This document shows positions 1 to 10,500 of a stretch of DNA of 64,000 bases, one piece after another. Each line of letters starts with the position of its first letter. Positions within the stretch are counted from its first letter, which is position 1. Both the position numbers and the translations under genes were made by a program. The stretch comes from Carnegiea gigantea (lineage: Eukaryota; Streptophyta; Magnoliopsida; Caryophyllales; Cactaceae): the NCBI GenBank assembly GCA_029747015.1, contig JAKOGI010000325.1, positions 540,501-604,500 of the forward strand, in the 5' to 3' direction. The notes beneath the pieces are model-generated. The model saw only the letters and a program-made list of their open reading frames with translations, searched no databases and was not told the origin of the DNA.

Positions 1-480
1 TTGAACAAGGCCTCAAGGGACCAATCAAGCGAATGATAGCTGGACATATTTTTACCAGCTTTCCAGAAATGTATCAGAGGGAAGTAAAAATTGCCAAGGT
101 CATAGAAGAAACTGAAGCTGAGATTCGGCAAATAGGCCTAGCCAAAAGAAAATTTGGCCAAGGAGGATCCGGTGATGCAGGTGAACAAGAGATTCAGAAA
201 CTTCAACCCTGCGAAGGATTGGGGTAAAGAAATACAAGTTGCACCTAGACAATAGATTGAACCCTGTAATCAATACAGACGTTTGCATTACGGTCCGTGT
301 AAGTACGATATTCAAGGATGTTATGGGTGTGGTGCAATGGACCACAAACTCGCAGACTACCCCAGAAAAGTAGGCAATCATCAAGGCAACATTCAAGGTT
401 CAGGAATAGGAACCAATCCTATCACATTGAGAGGTTGCCCTCCCACGAACACAACCTCGGAAGGCAACCGAGGTGGAAAA
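1..480 (+). pseudogene. gag: gag C-terminal part, copy A
   Basis: This is the C-terminal part of a retrotransposon gag (capsid/nucleocapsid) protein, cut by the window edge. The open stretch at 33-227 matches copy B gag from about 34845 on. It is followed by a two-knuckle nucleic-acid-binding region (about 262-370). In the first knuckle the second Cys is now Tyr; in the second knuckle the last Cys is now Tyr. Both look like G-to-A changes (TGC to TAC). A frame change near 230-280 separates the capsid end from the knuckles. The second knuckle and the protease share one open frame, 283-792, as expected for a fused gag-pol polyprotein. It is non-functional. Confidence 0.8.
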
Positions 481-1150
481 AGGCCGCAAGCAGGTGGCCG
501 AGTGTTTTGTCTGGAAGCAGATGAGGCGGAGAGCCACACTACCACTGTATCAGGTACTCTCCTTATCAAACATCTTTATGCTCATGTTTTATTCCATTTG
601 GGAGCCACACATTCTTTTGTAAATCCTGTCTTCGCAAACAAGCTCGCCAGCAAGCCTAGTGAAATGGATGTGCAACTATATGTGACCATTCCCTTAGGAT
701 CTACTTACTACACAGAAGTTGTATTCAAAAACTGTACTATTCGGTTGGAAGGAAGAGTTCTCCCTGTAGATCTAGTACAACTAGATATATAAGGCTGGGA
801 TGTTATTCTAGGGATGGATTGGTTAACTAAGCATAAAGTTACTATTGACTGTGAAAAGAAGCTAGTTACCTTCTCGGCCCCTGATAGAGAAAGAATGACC
901 TTTAAGTGGCAACCAAGTGACCATTCCAACTGTATCTACTATGCAAGCATTCAAGATGCTGAGGAAAGGATGTCAGGGTTATCTATGTGCAATTGATGCC
1001 ACAGAGCCGAAAGATCTAGACCTGAATGAGATTCCAGTAGTAAGGGAGTTCCCACAGCTATTCCAAGAAGTACCGGGGCTACCTCCTGGCCGAGAAATCG
1101 AATTTACCATTCCCAATATCCAAAGCACCTTACTGAATGGCACCTGCTGA
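481..1150 (+). pseudogene. Retroviral-type aspartic protease and linker, copy A
   Basis: This is the pol protease that would cleave the gag-pol polyprotein. The flap and core pattern matches copy B, but the catalytic D-S-G-A motif reads H-L-G-A at 595-606: the active-site Asp is His and the Ser is Leu, so the enzyme is dead. The frame stops at 790-792, where copy B continues. Reading resumes at 814-996 and then 917-1150 in other frames. A 20-bp stretch present in copy B near 35926 is missing at about 1110, which shifts the frame before RT. Identity rests on alignment with copy B and on the ATHSFVNP-type motif following the active site. Confidence 0.8.
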
Positions 1151-1910
1151 ATTGACCGAATTGAAAACTCAGCTGCAGGAGTTACTAGACAAGGGGTTAA
1201 TTCAGCCTAGTGTTTCACCTTGGGGAGCACTAGTGCTATTTACGAAAAAGAAAGATGGAAGTTTGAGGTTATGTATCGACTATTGAGAGCTAAACAAGGT
1301 GACAGTTAAGAATAAATACCCACTTCCTCGAATTGACGACTTGTTTGATCAGTTGGATGATGCTTCGGTGTTCTCAAAAGTTGATTTTAGATCGGGTTAC
1401 CAACAATTGAAGATCAAGAAGGAAGATGTATCTTAAACCACCTTTCGCACTCGATATGGGCATTACGAGTTCTTGGTATTGCCATTTGGATTAATAAATG
1501 CTCCTGCTTGCTTTATGGACTTGATGCACAGGGTCCTGAGGCCCTTCCTTGACAAATTCGTGGTGGTATTCATCGATGATATCTTGGTGTCCTTCAAGAC
1601 CAGGGAAGAACATGCAAACCACTTACAAATGGTGTTAAAAACCCTGGAAGAGTACAAGCTATGTGCCAAGCTTAAAAGGTGCGAGTTTTGGTTAGAAAAG
1701 GTGCGAGTTTTGGTTAGAAAAGGTGCAATTTTTGGGACATATAGTGACCAAAGATGGCATATCGATGGACCCAGCAAAGGTAGAGGCCATTGTAAATTGA
1801 CAAGACCCACAAATGTCTCCAAAGCGTGAAGCTTCTTAGGTATGGCTCGCTACCATTGAAGATTTGTAGAGGGATTTTCTAAACTAGCCTTACCTATCAC
1901 CAAACTACTT
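1151..1910 (+). pseudogene. Reverse transcriptase, copy A
   Basis: This is the Ty3/gypsy reverse transcriptase domain. The fingers and palm are readable, including the SKVDFRSGY segment with the first catalytic Asp, the LPFGLINAP segment, and the catalytic FIDD box at 1569-1580. It is broken by several in-frame stops (TGA in the CIDY-REL motif near 1284, TAA near 1434) and by a 22-bp tandem duplication at about 1680-1723 that shifts the frame in the thumb. Copy B retains the single-copy version of that segment. The Tyr after DDIL is Ser-Phe here instead of Tyr-Ser. The domain is certain; it is non-functional. Confidence 0.88.
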
Positions 1911-2520
1911 CGGAAGACCAATAAATTTGAATGGACCACGGAGTGTGAAGATAGCTTTCAAGAACTAAAGAAATGATTGGTATCTACCCTAAAACTAGCA
2001 ATACCCGAGGGCAACGAAGAGTTTGTAATCTACGGTGATGCATCCAAGAAAGGACTGCGATGTGTATTAATGCAAAAAGGCAAAGTTATTGCTTATACCT
2101 CTCGCCAATTGAAACTTTACGAAGAAAATTATCCGACACACGACCTAGAATCGGCCGCGGTTGTGTTTGCCATGAAAATCTGGAGACATTATCTCTATGA
2201 AGTAAGGTGTGAGGTATATACTGATAATAAGAGCCTAAAATACATTTTTACTCAGAAAGAGTTGAATATGAGGCAAAGAAGATGGTTAGAGCTCCTAAAA
2301 GATTATGATATAGAGGTCAAATATCACCCTAGTAGGGCAAACGTGGTGGCTGACGCACTGAGCAGAAAATCTACTAGATCTGTAGCCTGCTTACTTATGC
2401 AAGAAAAGAGACTAATGAAAGAGCTCTACGTGCTACAAATAGAGGTAGTACTACCAAGGAATCAAAGCTTCTTAGCAGCGCTTCGAATCTCTTTGCTATT
2501 GGTTGAATAAATTAAGCAAC
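1911..2520 (+). pseudogene. RNase H domain, copy A
   Basis: This is the RNase H domain following RT, which degrades the RNA strand during reverse transcription. The open frame 1977-2510 shows the four acidic positions of the family: the Asp of YGDASKKG, the Glu of [13 protein letters not shown], the Asp of [10 protein letters not shown] and the Asp of [10 protein letters not shown]. Copy A keeps the final ADALSRK motif that copy B has altered to ADAPSRK. Stops lie just before (TGA near 1975) and just after (TAA at 2508-2510) the domain, so it is cut off from RT and integrase. Confidence 0.88.
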
Positions 2521-3560
2521 AGTAGAAGGGCGACCCTAACCTTATGAAGATAAGGAAGGGCGTGGAAGAAAGAAGGAATAAGGAATTTTCAATCCAAAAT
2601 GAAGTATTTTGGCATGGGAATAGACTTAATAGACTCTGTGTACCAAATATAACATCTCTCAAAAAGGAGTTGTTAAAAGAAGCGCATAGTTCCACACTTG
2701 CTACTCACCCTGGAGGTACGAAGATGTACCATGACTTGAAAACCCATTATTGGTGGAATGGGATGAAAAGGGACATCACGGACTAAGTGGCTCGATGTCT
2801 TACGTGCCAAAGGGTGAAAACCGAGTATCAGCAGCCTGGAGGACTACTACAGCCCTTGTCAATCCCGGTGTGGCAATGGGAACACATTACCAAGGATTTT
2901 ATGATTGGACTGCCAAAAACCATCAAACAGCACGATAATGTTTAGGTTATAGTTGACAGGCTGACCAAGGCCGCACATTTCTTAGCCATTAAGGCCACTT
3001 TGACCTCTGAGCAGTTAGCTAATTTGTACATTAAGGGGATAGTTAGATTGCATGATGTGCCACTCAGTATTGTGTCAGATCATGATACCAAATTCATATC
3101 TCGCTTCTGGCATGGTTTTTAAAGAGCAATGGGCACAGAACTGCGTTTAAGCATGGCCTTCCACCCTCAAACGGACGGACAAGCAGAAAGAACCATTCAA
3201 ACCTTGGAGGACATGTTGAGAGCATGTGCACTCAATTACGCTGGAACTTAGGATCATAACCTGCCTCTGCTCGAGTTTGCGTACAATAATAGTTACCACG
3301 CCAGTATAGGCATGGCTCCTTTCGAGGCATTATATGGTAGACGTTACAGAACTTCTACTTGCTGGAACGAAGAAGGTGAAAGGGAACCCTTCAAGGTTGA
3401 GTTAATCGATCAAACGATGGAAATAATTAAGACAATACATAAAAAGGCTACAAGCCGCCCAGAGTAGGCAAAAGAACTATGCGGATATTAGAAGAAGGCC
3501 ACTGGAGTTTAAAGCTGGAGACCATGTATTTTTGAAAGTATCCCCACTCAAGGGAAGCAT
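2521..3560 (+). pseudogene. Integrase, copy A
   Basis: This is the DDE-type integrase that would insert the cDNA. The N-terminal HHCC zinc-binding region is readable (two His around 2690-2710, CLTC at about 2798-2809). The catalytic core follows, with the DFMIG Asp near 2900, the second Asp retained in a V-S-D-H-D-T context near 3078, and the Glu in DGQAERT near 3190. It is interrupted by TAA at about 2784 (copy B has TAC), by TAG near 2943, by TAA near 3121 and by a frameshift near 3445. The stops match single C-to-T or G-to-A changes relative to a Gln, Trp or Tyr codon in copy B or in the family. It is non-functional. Confidence 0.85.
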
Positions 3561-3955
3561 AAGATTTGGGCAAAAAGGAAAACTGAGCCCGAGGTTCATT
3601 GGACCGTTTGAGATTCTGCAAAAAGTGGGATCGGTCGCGTATCGACTGGCCTTACCGCCCTCGTTGCAAGGCATTCACGACGTGTTTCATGTATCCGGTC
3701 TTCAGAAGTAGATTTCAGATCCGGATCATATCATCCGATATGAACCCCTGCAAGTCAAAGAGAATCTCACCTATGTAGAAGAACCCATTCGAATTTTTGA
3801 GAAAATAGAGAAGAAGCTCAGAAACAGGAGCATTTCGTATGTTAAGGTATTATGGAAACATCACAAGGTGGCAAAAGCGACTTGGGAGTTAGAAAGCGAA
3901 ATGCGTGAAAAATACCCCACGCTATTTCTATCAGATAAGCAATTTCGAGGACGAA
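3561..3955 (+). pseudogene. Integrase C-terminus with chromodomain, copy A
   Basis: This is the C-terminal tail of the polyprotein. It holds the GPFEIL-type integrase C-terminal module, a linker ending near the YEPLQVKE segment, and a plant chromovirus chromodomain (about 3770-3935). The chromodomain core reads KVLWKHHKVAKATWELE, aligning with the KVLW-x3-HxxxEATWE signature of Tekay/Del-type elements. Such chromodomains are known to guide integration into heterochromatin. An in-frame TAG lies at about 3711 and small indels separate it from the integrase core. The PPT follows directly, as is usual when pol runs to the end of the internal region. Confidence 0.82.
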
Positions 3956-3960
3956 ATTCT

Positions 3961-3973
3961 TTTAAGGGGGGAG
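3961..3973 (+). other. Polypurine tract, copy A
   Basis: The sequence tttaaggggggag lies immediately before the LTR start tgtaagggcc. It is the plus-strand priming site of the element. Near-identical tracts precede LTR B3, LTR C and, in reverse, LTRs E1, E2 and D. Confidence 0.8.
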
Positions 3974-4665
3974 TGTAAGGGCCGCACTTTCATTCTATTG
4001 CTGACTAACTGTTTCAGTTGCTAAATTTACGAATCTGCGCTTAAATTATTTTTCAACAAGGGTATTAAGTCAACTGTGTGCATTTTTAACAATTAATTTC
4101 ACTGAAAAGAGCGACTATATGATTAATGTTATTACTGATGTTACTTATTAATAAAATTATTGGATCGATGCTAAACCGAGTTTTTAAAATCGTTTTTCAT
4201 TTTATTTAGTCAATTTTAGAAGTTTAATTAAAATGCTAGTTGCAGGACATTTCAACTCGAGTTTAGTCTTATTGCTAACGAGCTTGGGACTAGAACCTAG
4301 CTGTATTGTGTTAATTGAGCAAAAAAAAAAAAGAAAAGGAAAATTAGTAAAAGGGGGGCTAATTCGGGTCTAGGCACCCCGAACCCAGACCCTCCTCTCT
4401 CTCTCTCTCTACACTAGCCACTCCTCTCTGTCTCTCATGCAGGCAACCACTAGCTGCCATCTGGCGTCACCGTCGTCCGCCACTCATCACCGACGAAAGA
4501 AGGAGACCATCAGTCCCCTACCCACTCGTCACCAGCCGCCGACCACCATCGTTCTCCTTCAACCACTTCTCGCGGCTAAATAAAGCCAGAAAAACACACG
4601 TCGCCACCCTGATTTCACCACCCACGTGCCGGAATCCGGCTACTCACACCACGATTGACCTCCTC

Positions 4666-4672
4666 TATAAAT
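4666..4672 (+). promoter_or_regulatory. TATA box of LTR A
   Basis: The sequence cctctataaatttagg is conserved in LTR B5 (25944), LTR B3 (39518) and, on the minus strand, LTR D (about 24134-24126). Conservation across copies and its place upstream of the donor-like site support a core promoter. The transcription start would be near 4695. Confidence 0.55.
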
Positions 4673-4823
4673 TTAGGGGCCAAATTCAGCCCCAAATCAG
4701 CCACAAGCACCATCCAGTCGAAAGCTAGGGTTTGGGTTTTGCAAGCACACGGTTGGGGCTTCGAGTCCAGTGAATTAGGGCATGCATTTGGTCCTACTTG
4801 AGTTGAAAATTAGGCTAATTCAA

Positions 4824-7046
4824 GTAAGTGTTCTTCCCCTCCTAACTTATTTGTACACCCGAAAATGTTTCAGCCCAAACGATGATGCATGTCAACTTAG
4901 GTTTAGTTAATTTCATGGAATTTGTAATGAGAAACTGTGCATGTTAAGTTAAATGGAATACACGCCTAAAATTTAGTTTGAATTGAGTTATGTATGTTTA
5001 GAATCGATTCAAGTATGCTCAGTTAATACATGGCTGAAAATTAGCTTCGAAATGAGTCATGCATGTTTGGAAGCGACTCAAGTATACTCAGTTAATACAT
5101 GACTGAAAATTTGACTTGAATAGTAACTTCGATGTGATAAACGAACGCCTTGATACGTATTATGCTTGAGTGGCTTAATTATGTTCGAATAGTGACTTCG
5201 ATGTAATAAATGGACGCCTTAAATCGTATTATGTTTAAGTGGCTTAATTAGACTTGAATACTAACTTCGACGTAATAAACGAACACCTTGAAATGTATTA
5301 TGCTTAAGTGGCTAAATTAGATTCGAATAGTGACTTCTATATAACAAACGAATGCCTTGAACTGTATTATGCTTAAGTGGCTTAATTAGACTTGAATAGT
5401 AACTTCGATGTAATAAACGAACGCCTTGAATCGTATTATACTTGAATGGCTTAGTTAGGCTTGCAATGTAACTTCGAAACGATGAATGAAGGCCTCAAAT
5501 CGATACCTGTCTATTTAGTTGAATTATGCTTGTGAAGTAGCTTTGAAAACAATATTCGAATGACAAAATGAGCATGTTTACCCCTTAACTACAATACATA
5601 AATGTAACCGTCTCTCATAGTTTGTTAGTTTGATTCAGCTTACTAAACGTTCGTTTCAAGCTAATGTCGTATGAATGTCTATATGTATATATATGTATGT
5701 ATGGTTATAACCGTTGGTTACAGTGCACTGCTAATTGTTGTTTATTTGTTCGGTAAGTTAAGCATTGGTAAAGTATGTAAGTTTACATATCGCTTTTCAG
5801 TATATAATAATGATTAGATTACTAAATTGTGAAATTGAAACCAAGGTGGTAGTTGGAAGGTTTGAGGTAGAACTATGAGTGGTTCGAGGTCCTGAGGTCG
5901 GTTGCTATGTGACGACGGAGTCTGGGTTGTCATTACCGCAACTGTGTGGATTATGAGACCATGTGTGGCTCATTGTGTTGAAATGATTATGAAGTGCTTG
6001 AATTTGATACGTGTAAATCCCTCCCCTTTTGTATGACTAAGGTGCAATATGTGTGTGAGAGTGGTGTTTTGACAAAGAATGTTTTCCGTACTTTTAAATT
6101 AATAATAGCCATGACTAGTAACAAGCAATGGCCTATTAGCTACACAAACATGGTTTGGGAGTGAGCATGCTTGAACGGAGAAATCCCTAAAACGTTTTAC
6201 AAAGGTGTAAGTTGTAAGATAAATGAGCTTACCAAAAGAAACAACAAAGTTATTAGTCGTTATCACTAGATTAAATGGCTAAGATAAGTATTTAGGGACA
6301 ATAGATGGGAATGAACCTGCTTGAACGGGGGAATTCCTAGCCTAGGGAGTAATCCCTGGAGACCCTGACGAGGGCTAAGGTCCAAAAGTTAGTTGCCATC
6401 CTGGGAGTAAGGGCTTATGTGAGTTAATCTCACTGGGATTGAGTGTAGATCTCTCCCAACCAGTACTTTATGATGATCTTATGCCCATATTACTTTCCCA
6501 ATGAGTAACAAAACAGTCAGCGTGTAGCCTTTTTAAGTATTTCCGAAAGAAAGAAAGTCTTAAGGGCTATCAAGAAGTCAGATTAAATGAAAAACTTATA
6601 AGGGTCTTGAAAGGCTAATACGAAGAGATTTCTTTAAGGAATATTAACCTTAACAGATTATAAAAAGTGTTTACAAGGAAAGGGAAGAAAATTTCTACAC
6701 GTGCCTAATGAAAAATGTTTTCTAAGCATGGATGCATGTGATTTCAAAGTAGTGTGTGGCCATGTTCTCAAAGTGCATCAAGTATTTATGTTTTAAAAGT
6801 GCATATTGTGTAAGCAAGTTTCTAGCATGACATCGTTATTCGAAATTAAAAATCTATCATACTTGAATGTCTAGCCAAGTGCCTATGATCTGTGTCATGT
6901 AGCTTAATACAATGACAGTACTGCCTAACAACTTGGTAAGTGAATATTATAAGTAATATTGCTTGTGAAGGTTTTATTCTAAGGAGTGGAGGAACACTCA
7001 CTGAGCATGTGGTGGCTCACTCCATTTCCTTTCCCCTTTTCCCCAG
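4824..7046 (+). other. Candidate intron within LTR A (GT..AG)
   Basis: A donor-like GTAAGT follows the TATA box by about 160 bp. A branch-point-like CTCAC, a run of pyrimidines and CCCCAG/GT lie 2.2 kb downstream at 7045-7046. Equivalent pairs occur in LTRs B5, C, D, E1 and E2. This is inferred from conserved motifs only. Confidence 0.4.
4985..5460 (+). repeat. 69-bp tandem repeats in LTR A
   Basis: There are two adjoining arrays. The first has about two units containing atgagtcatgcatgttt; the second has about five units containing acttcgatgtaataaacg. Starts at 5126, 5195 and 5264 give a period of exactly 69 bp. Confidence 0.85.
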
Positions 7047-7530
7047 GTGATTAATGAAAGACCATGTCTACTATCTGACATAGAACTACCAGTCATTTTT
7101 GCAAGTGTTCCTGCGAAATGGTGTATTGTAAAGCTGCTTGTCTTCCTATTTTGGTTGATGGAATGTAATTAGTAAGCATGTAGTGGCTCTGGCAGTGTTT
7201 AAACCTATGTAAATTATTTGAACAAGTGTTTGTAAAGGCATAAGCCTCAACCCCAAGTGTATGACTCGTGGGGAAACTTCTATTTATTTCGAATATTATT
7301 GTAATGTCACAGGTACCCCCTCAGGTTCGCAACGCAAATTTTACAAACGTTGTAATTATAGGCATAGCTCTTGCAGTTTTGTTCCAAAAATTCCCTAACT
7401 AACCTAGAGTCAGGTTGAATCCTTAAGAAAGTATTTAGTTACGACAGCCTTAGGGGTCTCCCTTGTGAAATCCTAGCGGTGTGACACCTCTTGAGGGTAG
7501 AGGGGTGTTGTATTGGGTGATACCATCAAT

Positions 7531-10500
7531 TGTAACACCCCCCGCCCCTAGGGCCGGAAGCGCTACGTTTTGTTATTTTTCGATTAAAATTCCGGGGCGA
7601 AACAGACAGAGCTTCCCCTAAAAACTGACCGTTTCTAAGCTGAAAGCCTTACAATAAACCCTTACGAATCAACGGAAGTGTAAAACAATTAAAAAAAGCT
7701 CAATGGCTACACGCCGAAGTTCATAACTCAATGAGCAACTCGCTCGGGGTACCCCAAATAGAATAGCACATTAATATAGGAAAAATAAAAGATATAACAC
7801 AACGGTTCACTCAACCGGAGTACTGGGATTTACATCCCAAAAGGTAGCTGATTTCAACTAGAAAGACAACTGGCTAATAAGATGGTTGGCACACATGACC
7901 ATACAGAGCGACTCCTAAACCGAATACACTATATGAACTAGAATACTTGTTTACAAATGTTTGCAATTATAGGAATACATTATATGACTTCATTTAACAC
8001 GTAAAACCCCTTCAAATGGGCACACATGACACCTTGCAGGCAAGAATGGATTTCATCTTGACAAAAGTGACTTGGCTCCCACTTGTCATGATGCAAACCT
8101 GGGGAAAAAGGGGAAAGAGTAATGGGATGAGCAACCACACATTCAGTGAGTGTCCCCCGACCACCTTAAAAACAAAACCGTTGCAGGCAATAATATCTTT
8201 AATGGTCACATATCACGTATTCATGCTTTATTATCATATTAGGCATTCTTAAAATTCTTAGGGAAGTTTCACTAACCATAAACTTCACTTTAACCACTCA
8301 AACCCACTTCTAGGTCTCAAAACGATCAAACTTCTTTACTAACAGGCAGTCAAACACTTAAGCAAGCATCGAGAGCTAAGCATAGAACTTTCTTTCGTAG
8401 ATTATGTGATATAATTTGTGATTTATGCTTTGTCTATCTAATTCACTCATATGAGATGCTAAACATATGAAGCAGAGATTATACCACGAACTTTTATTAG
8501 CTAATTACATGCACATTCAAACTTATATGCTCGTTGCATTACAAGGTATGGCCATGCTGCACTTCGAATTTCATTTATACTGCACTTAGATTCTTATTCA
8601 CATGATGTGCACGAAAATCTTTCGTTTCTTTTTCTAAAAACACTTTACTTAGCCTCTTTAGGCTTAAAAGAACTCTTTCCTTGGCCTCTTTGGGCTCATA
8701 TTCTTATAAGAATCTTTTTCATATTAGTCTCATAATGACCCTTAAAAACTTTTTTCTGAAATACTTAAAAAGGCGAAACGCCGACTGTTTTTCTTACTTA
8801 TTAGGAAATTACTTCGGGCTTAAGATCATCATAAAGTACTGGTTGTGAGAGATCTACACTCAATCCCAGTGAGATCAACTCACACTAAGCTCTTACTCCT
8901 GATATGGCAACTAACTTTTGGACCTTAACCCTCGCCAGGGTCTCTAGGGATTACTCTCTAGGTTAGGGATTCCCCCATTCAAGCAGGTTCACTCCCATCT
9001 ATTGTCCCTAAGCACTTATCTTAGCTGTTTAAATTGGTCATAACGACTAATAAGTTTACCGCCTCCCATAGCAAAATCCTTTTTCATACAATGCACTCTC
9101 TTTTTATTTAAATTCTTTAAGGATTCCCCCGATCAAGCGAGTCCACCCCCAAAACTATATTTGCATAGTTAAAATAAGCCATCATTTCCTAATAGTTATG
9201 GCTAGTATTAGTTACAAACACGAAAAGTTTCCTTTTTCAAACTCACCCTCACTCGCAATAAGAAACTTGATGACATAAAGGGAGCGGGTTTGCACGTAAC
9301 ATATTCAAACACTTCATAATCAATCAATCTCAACATAAACAATGCATGGCCTCGCAATCCACACGATTGCAGTTAATTCACAACCTAGGCTCCCTCCTCA
9401 TATAACAACCGACCACAGGAAACATTGAACCACTCATAGTTCTGTCTCAAACCATCCAACTACCATCTCGGTTTTCAATTCAATAATCATAACAAATTAA
9501 CACAAAGGTCTTATGAAATAGCTATGTATAATTTACCGAGCAAGCAGCAACCATCCAACAGCAAGTTACCGCAAACATAAGCATAAATATATATGCATAT
9601 GTTGCATTAACTTGAAATAACAACTTAACGAACTGAAATAAACTAACAACGCATGAAACTTAGCCTACATTCATAACTTGCGAATAGAAGGTAAGCATAC
9701 CAAGTTCATGTCATTTCAATGCATAGCTAGCCAACTAACATGCCATTTTCAAAGCATAACCATCCGACTAAACATGCATTGGCTTAAAATGTCCTCAGGT
9801 CGTTTCAAAGAGTACTCTTAAGCATGGCTTTGCTAGCTAAATATGCGTCGATTTAAAGAATGCTTGTTATTCAAGGGTTACTTTTAAACATGAACTAATC
9901 AAATTAGGCTGCTTCGATCTTAGGTGCTTTTGGTTCATTTCAAACATTCATAGATTATTTCCAAGGCTACGAGCGTGATTTAGCTAAATAGGCAGACATC
10001 GATTCGAAGCGTTCGTTTATTAATTCAAAGTTACGGTTCCGGTATAAACTAACTAATCAGAAAAATATCGATTCTAAGCATTCTCATTTCATTTCGAAGC
10101 TATTAATCGAGCATGAATTGACTAAGTGTACATGTATCGATTCTAAACATTCATATTTCACTTCGAAGTTACTAAACGAACATGAATTAACTAAGCGTAC
10201 ATGTATCGATTCTAAAAGTTCACATTTCCTTCAAAGTTATTAAACGAATATAAATTAACTAAGTGTACATGTATCTAATCTAGACAGGCATACTTCATTT
10301 CAAAGCTACTTTTCAGGCGTACATTAACTAAATATATTTGAATTGAATCTAAACATGCATAATTCATTTCGAAAAGCTACCTTTCAGGCATGTATTAACT
10401 AAATATTCTTGAATCGATTCCAAACGTACATAATTCATTTCGAAGCTACTTTTCAGGCATGTATTAACTAAACATACTTGAATCGATTTTAAACATGCAT

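Larger units (their letters stand above)
1..7512 (+). mobile_element. Ty3/gypsy chromovirus copy A (Tekay/Del-like), gag end to LTR
   Basis: This is a decayed LTR retrotransposon read on the plus strand. Its order is gag C-terminus, zinc knuckles, protease, RT, RNase H, integrase, chromodomain, PPT and one LTR, which is the Ty3/gypsy pol order with a C-terminal chromodomain. The 5' LTR and gag start lie outside the window. It is closely related along its whole length to copy B at 33103-38776, which was used as the guide for frames. The lineage call rests on the two-knuckle gag, the chromodomain tail, the iMet-type PBS of copy B and the very long LTRs. Element type is certain, clade fairly likely. 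Confidence 0.9.
3974..7512 (+). repeat. LTR A (3.5 kb), copy A
   Basis: This is the LTR of copy A. It starts at tgtaagggccgcac, right after the PPT, and ends at about gggtgttgta. It aligns with LTR B3 from its start and with LTR B5 to its end. Inside it are a CT-rich run (4391-4412), a TATA box (4666), two kinds of 69-bp tandem repeat (about 4985-5460), one copy of the 1.35-1.4 kb unit that is quadruplicated in LTR B5 (5974-7318), and a conserved splice-acceptor-like site (7045-7046). It ends in TA where B5 ends in CA. It contains no gene. Confidence 0.85.

Noticed and set aside
8012..8252. Small ORFs repeated at 15429-15691
   Set aside because: Same position in two LTR copies; this is the region around the acceptor-like site, and similarity is of DNA not protein.
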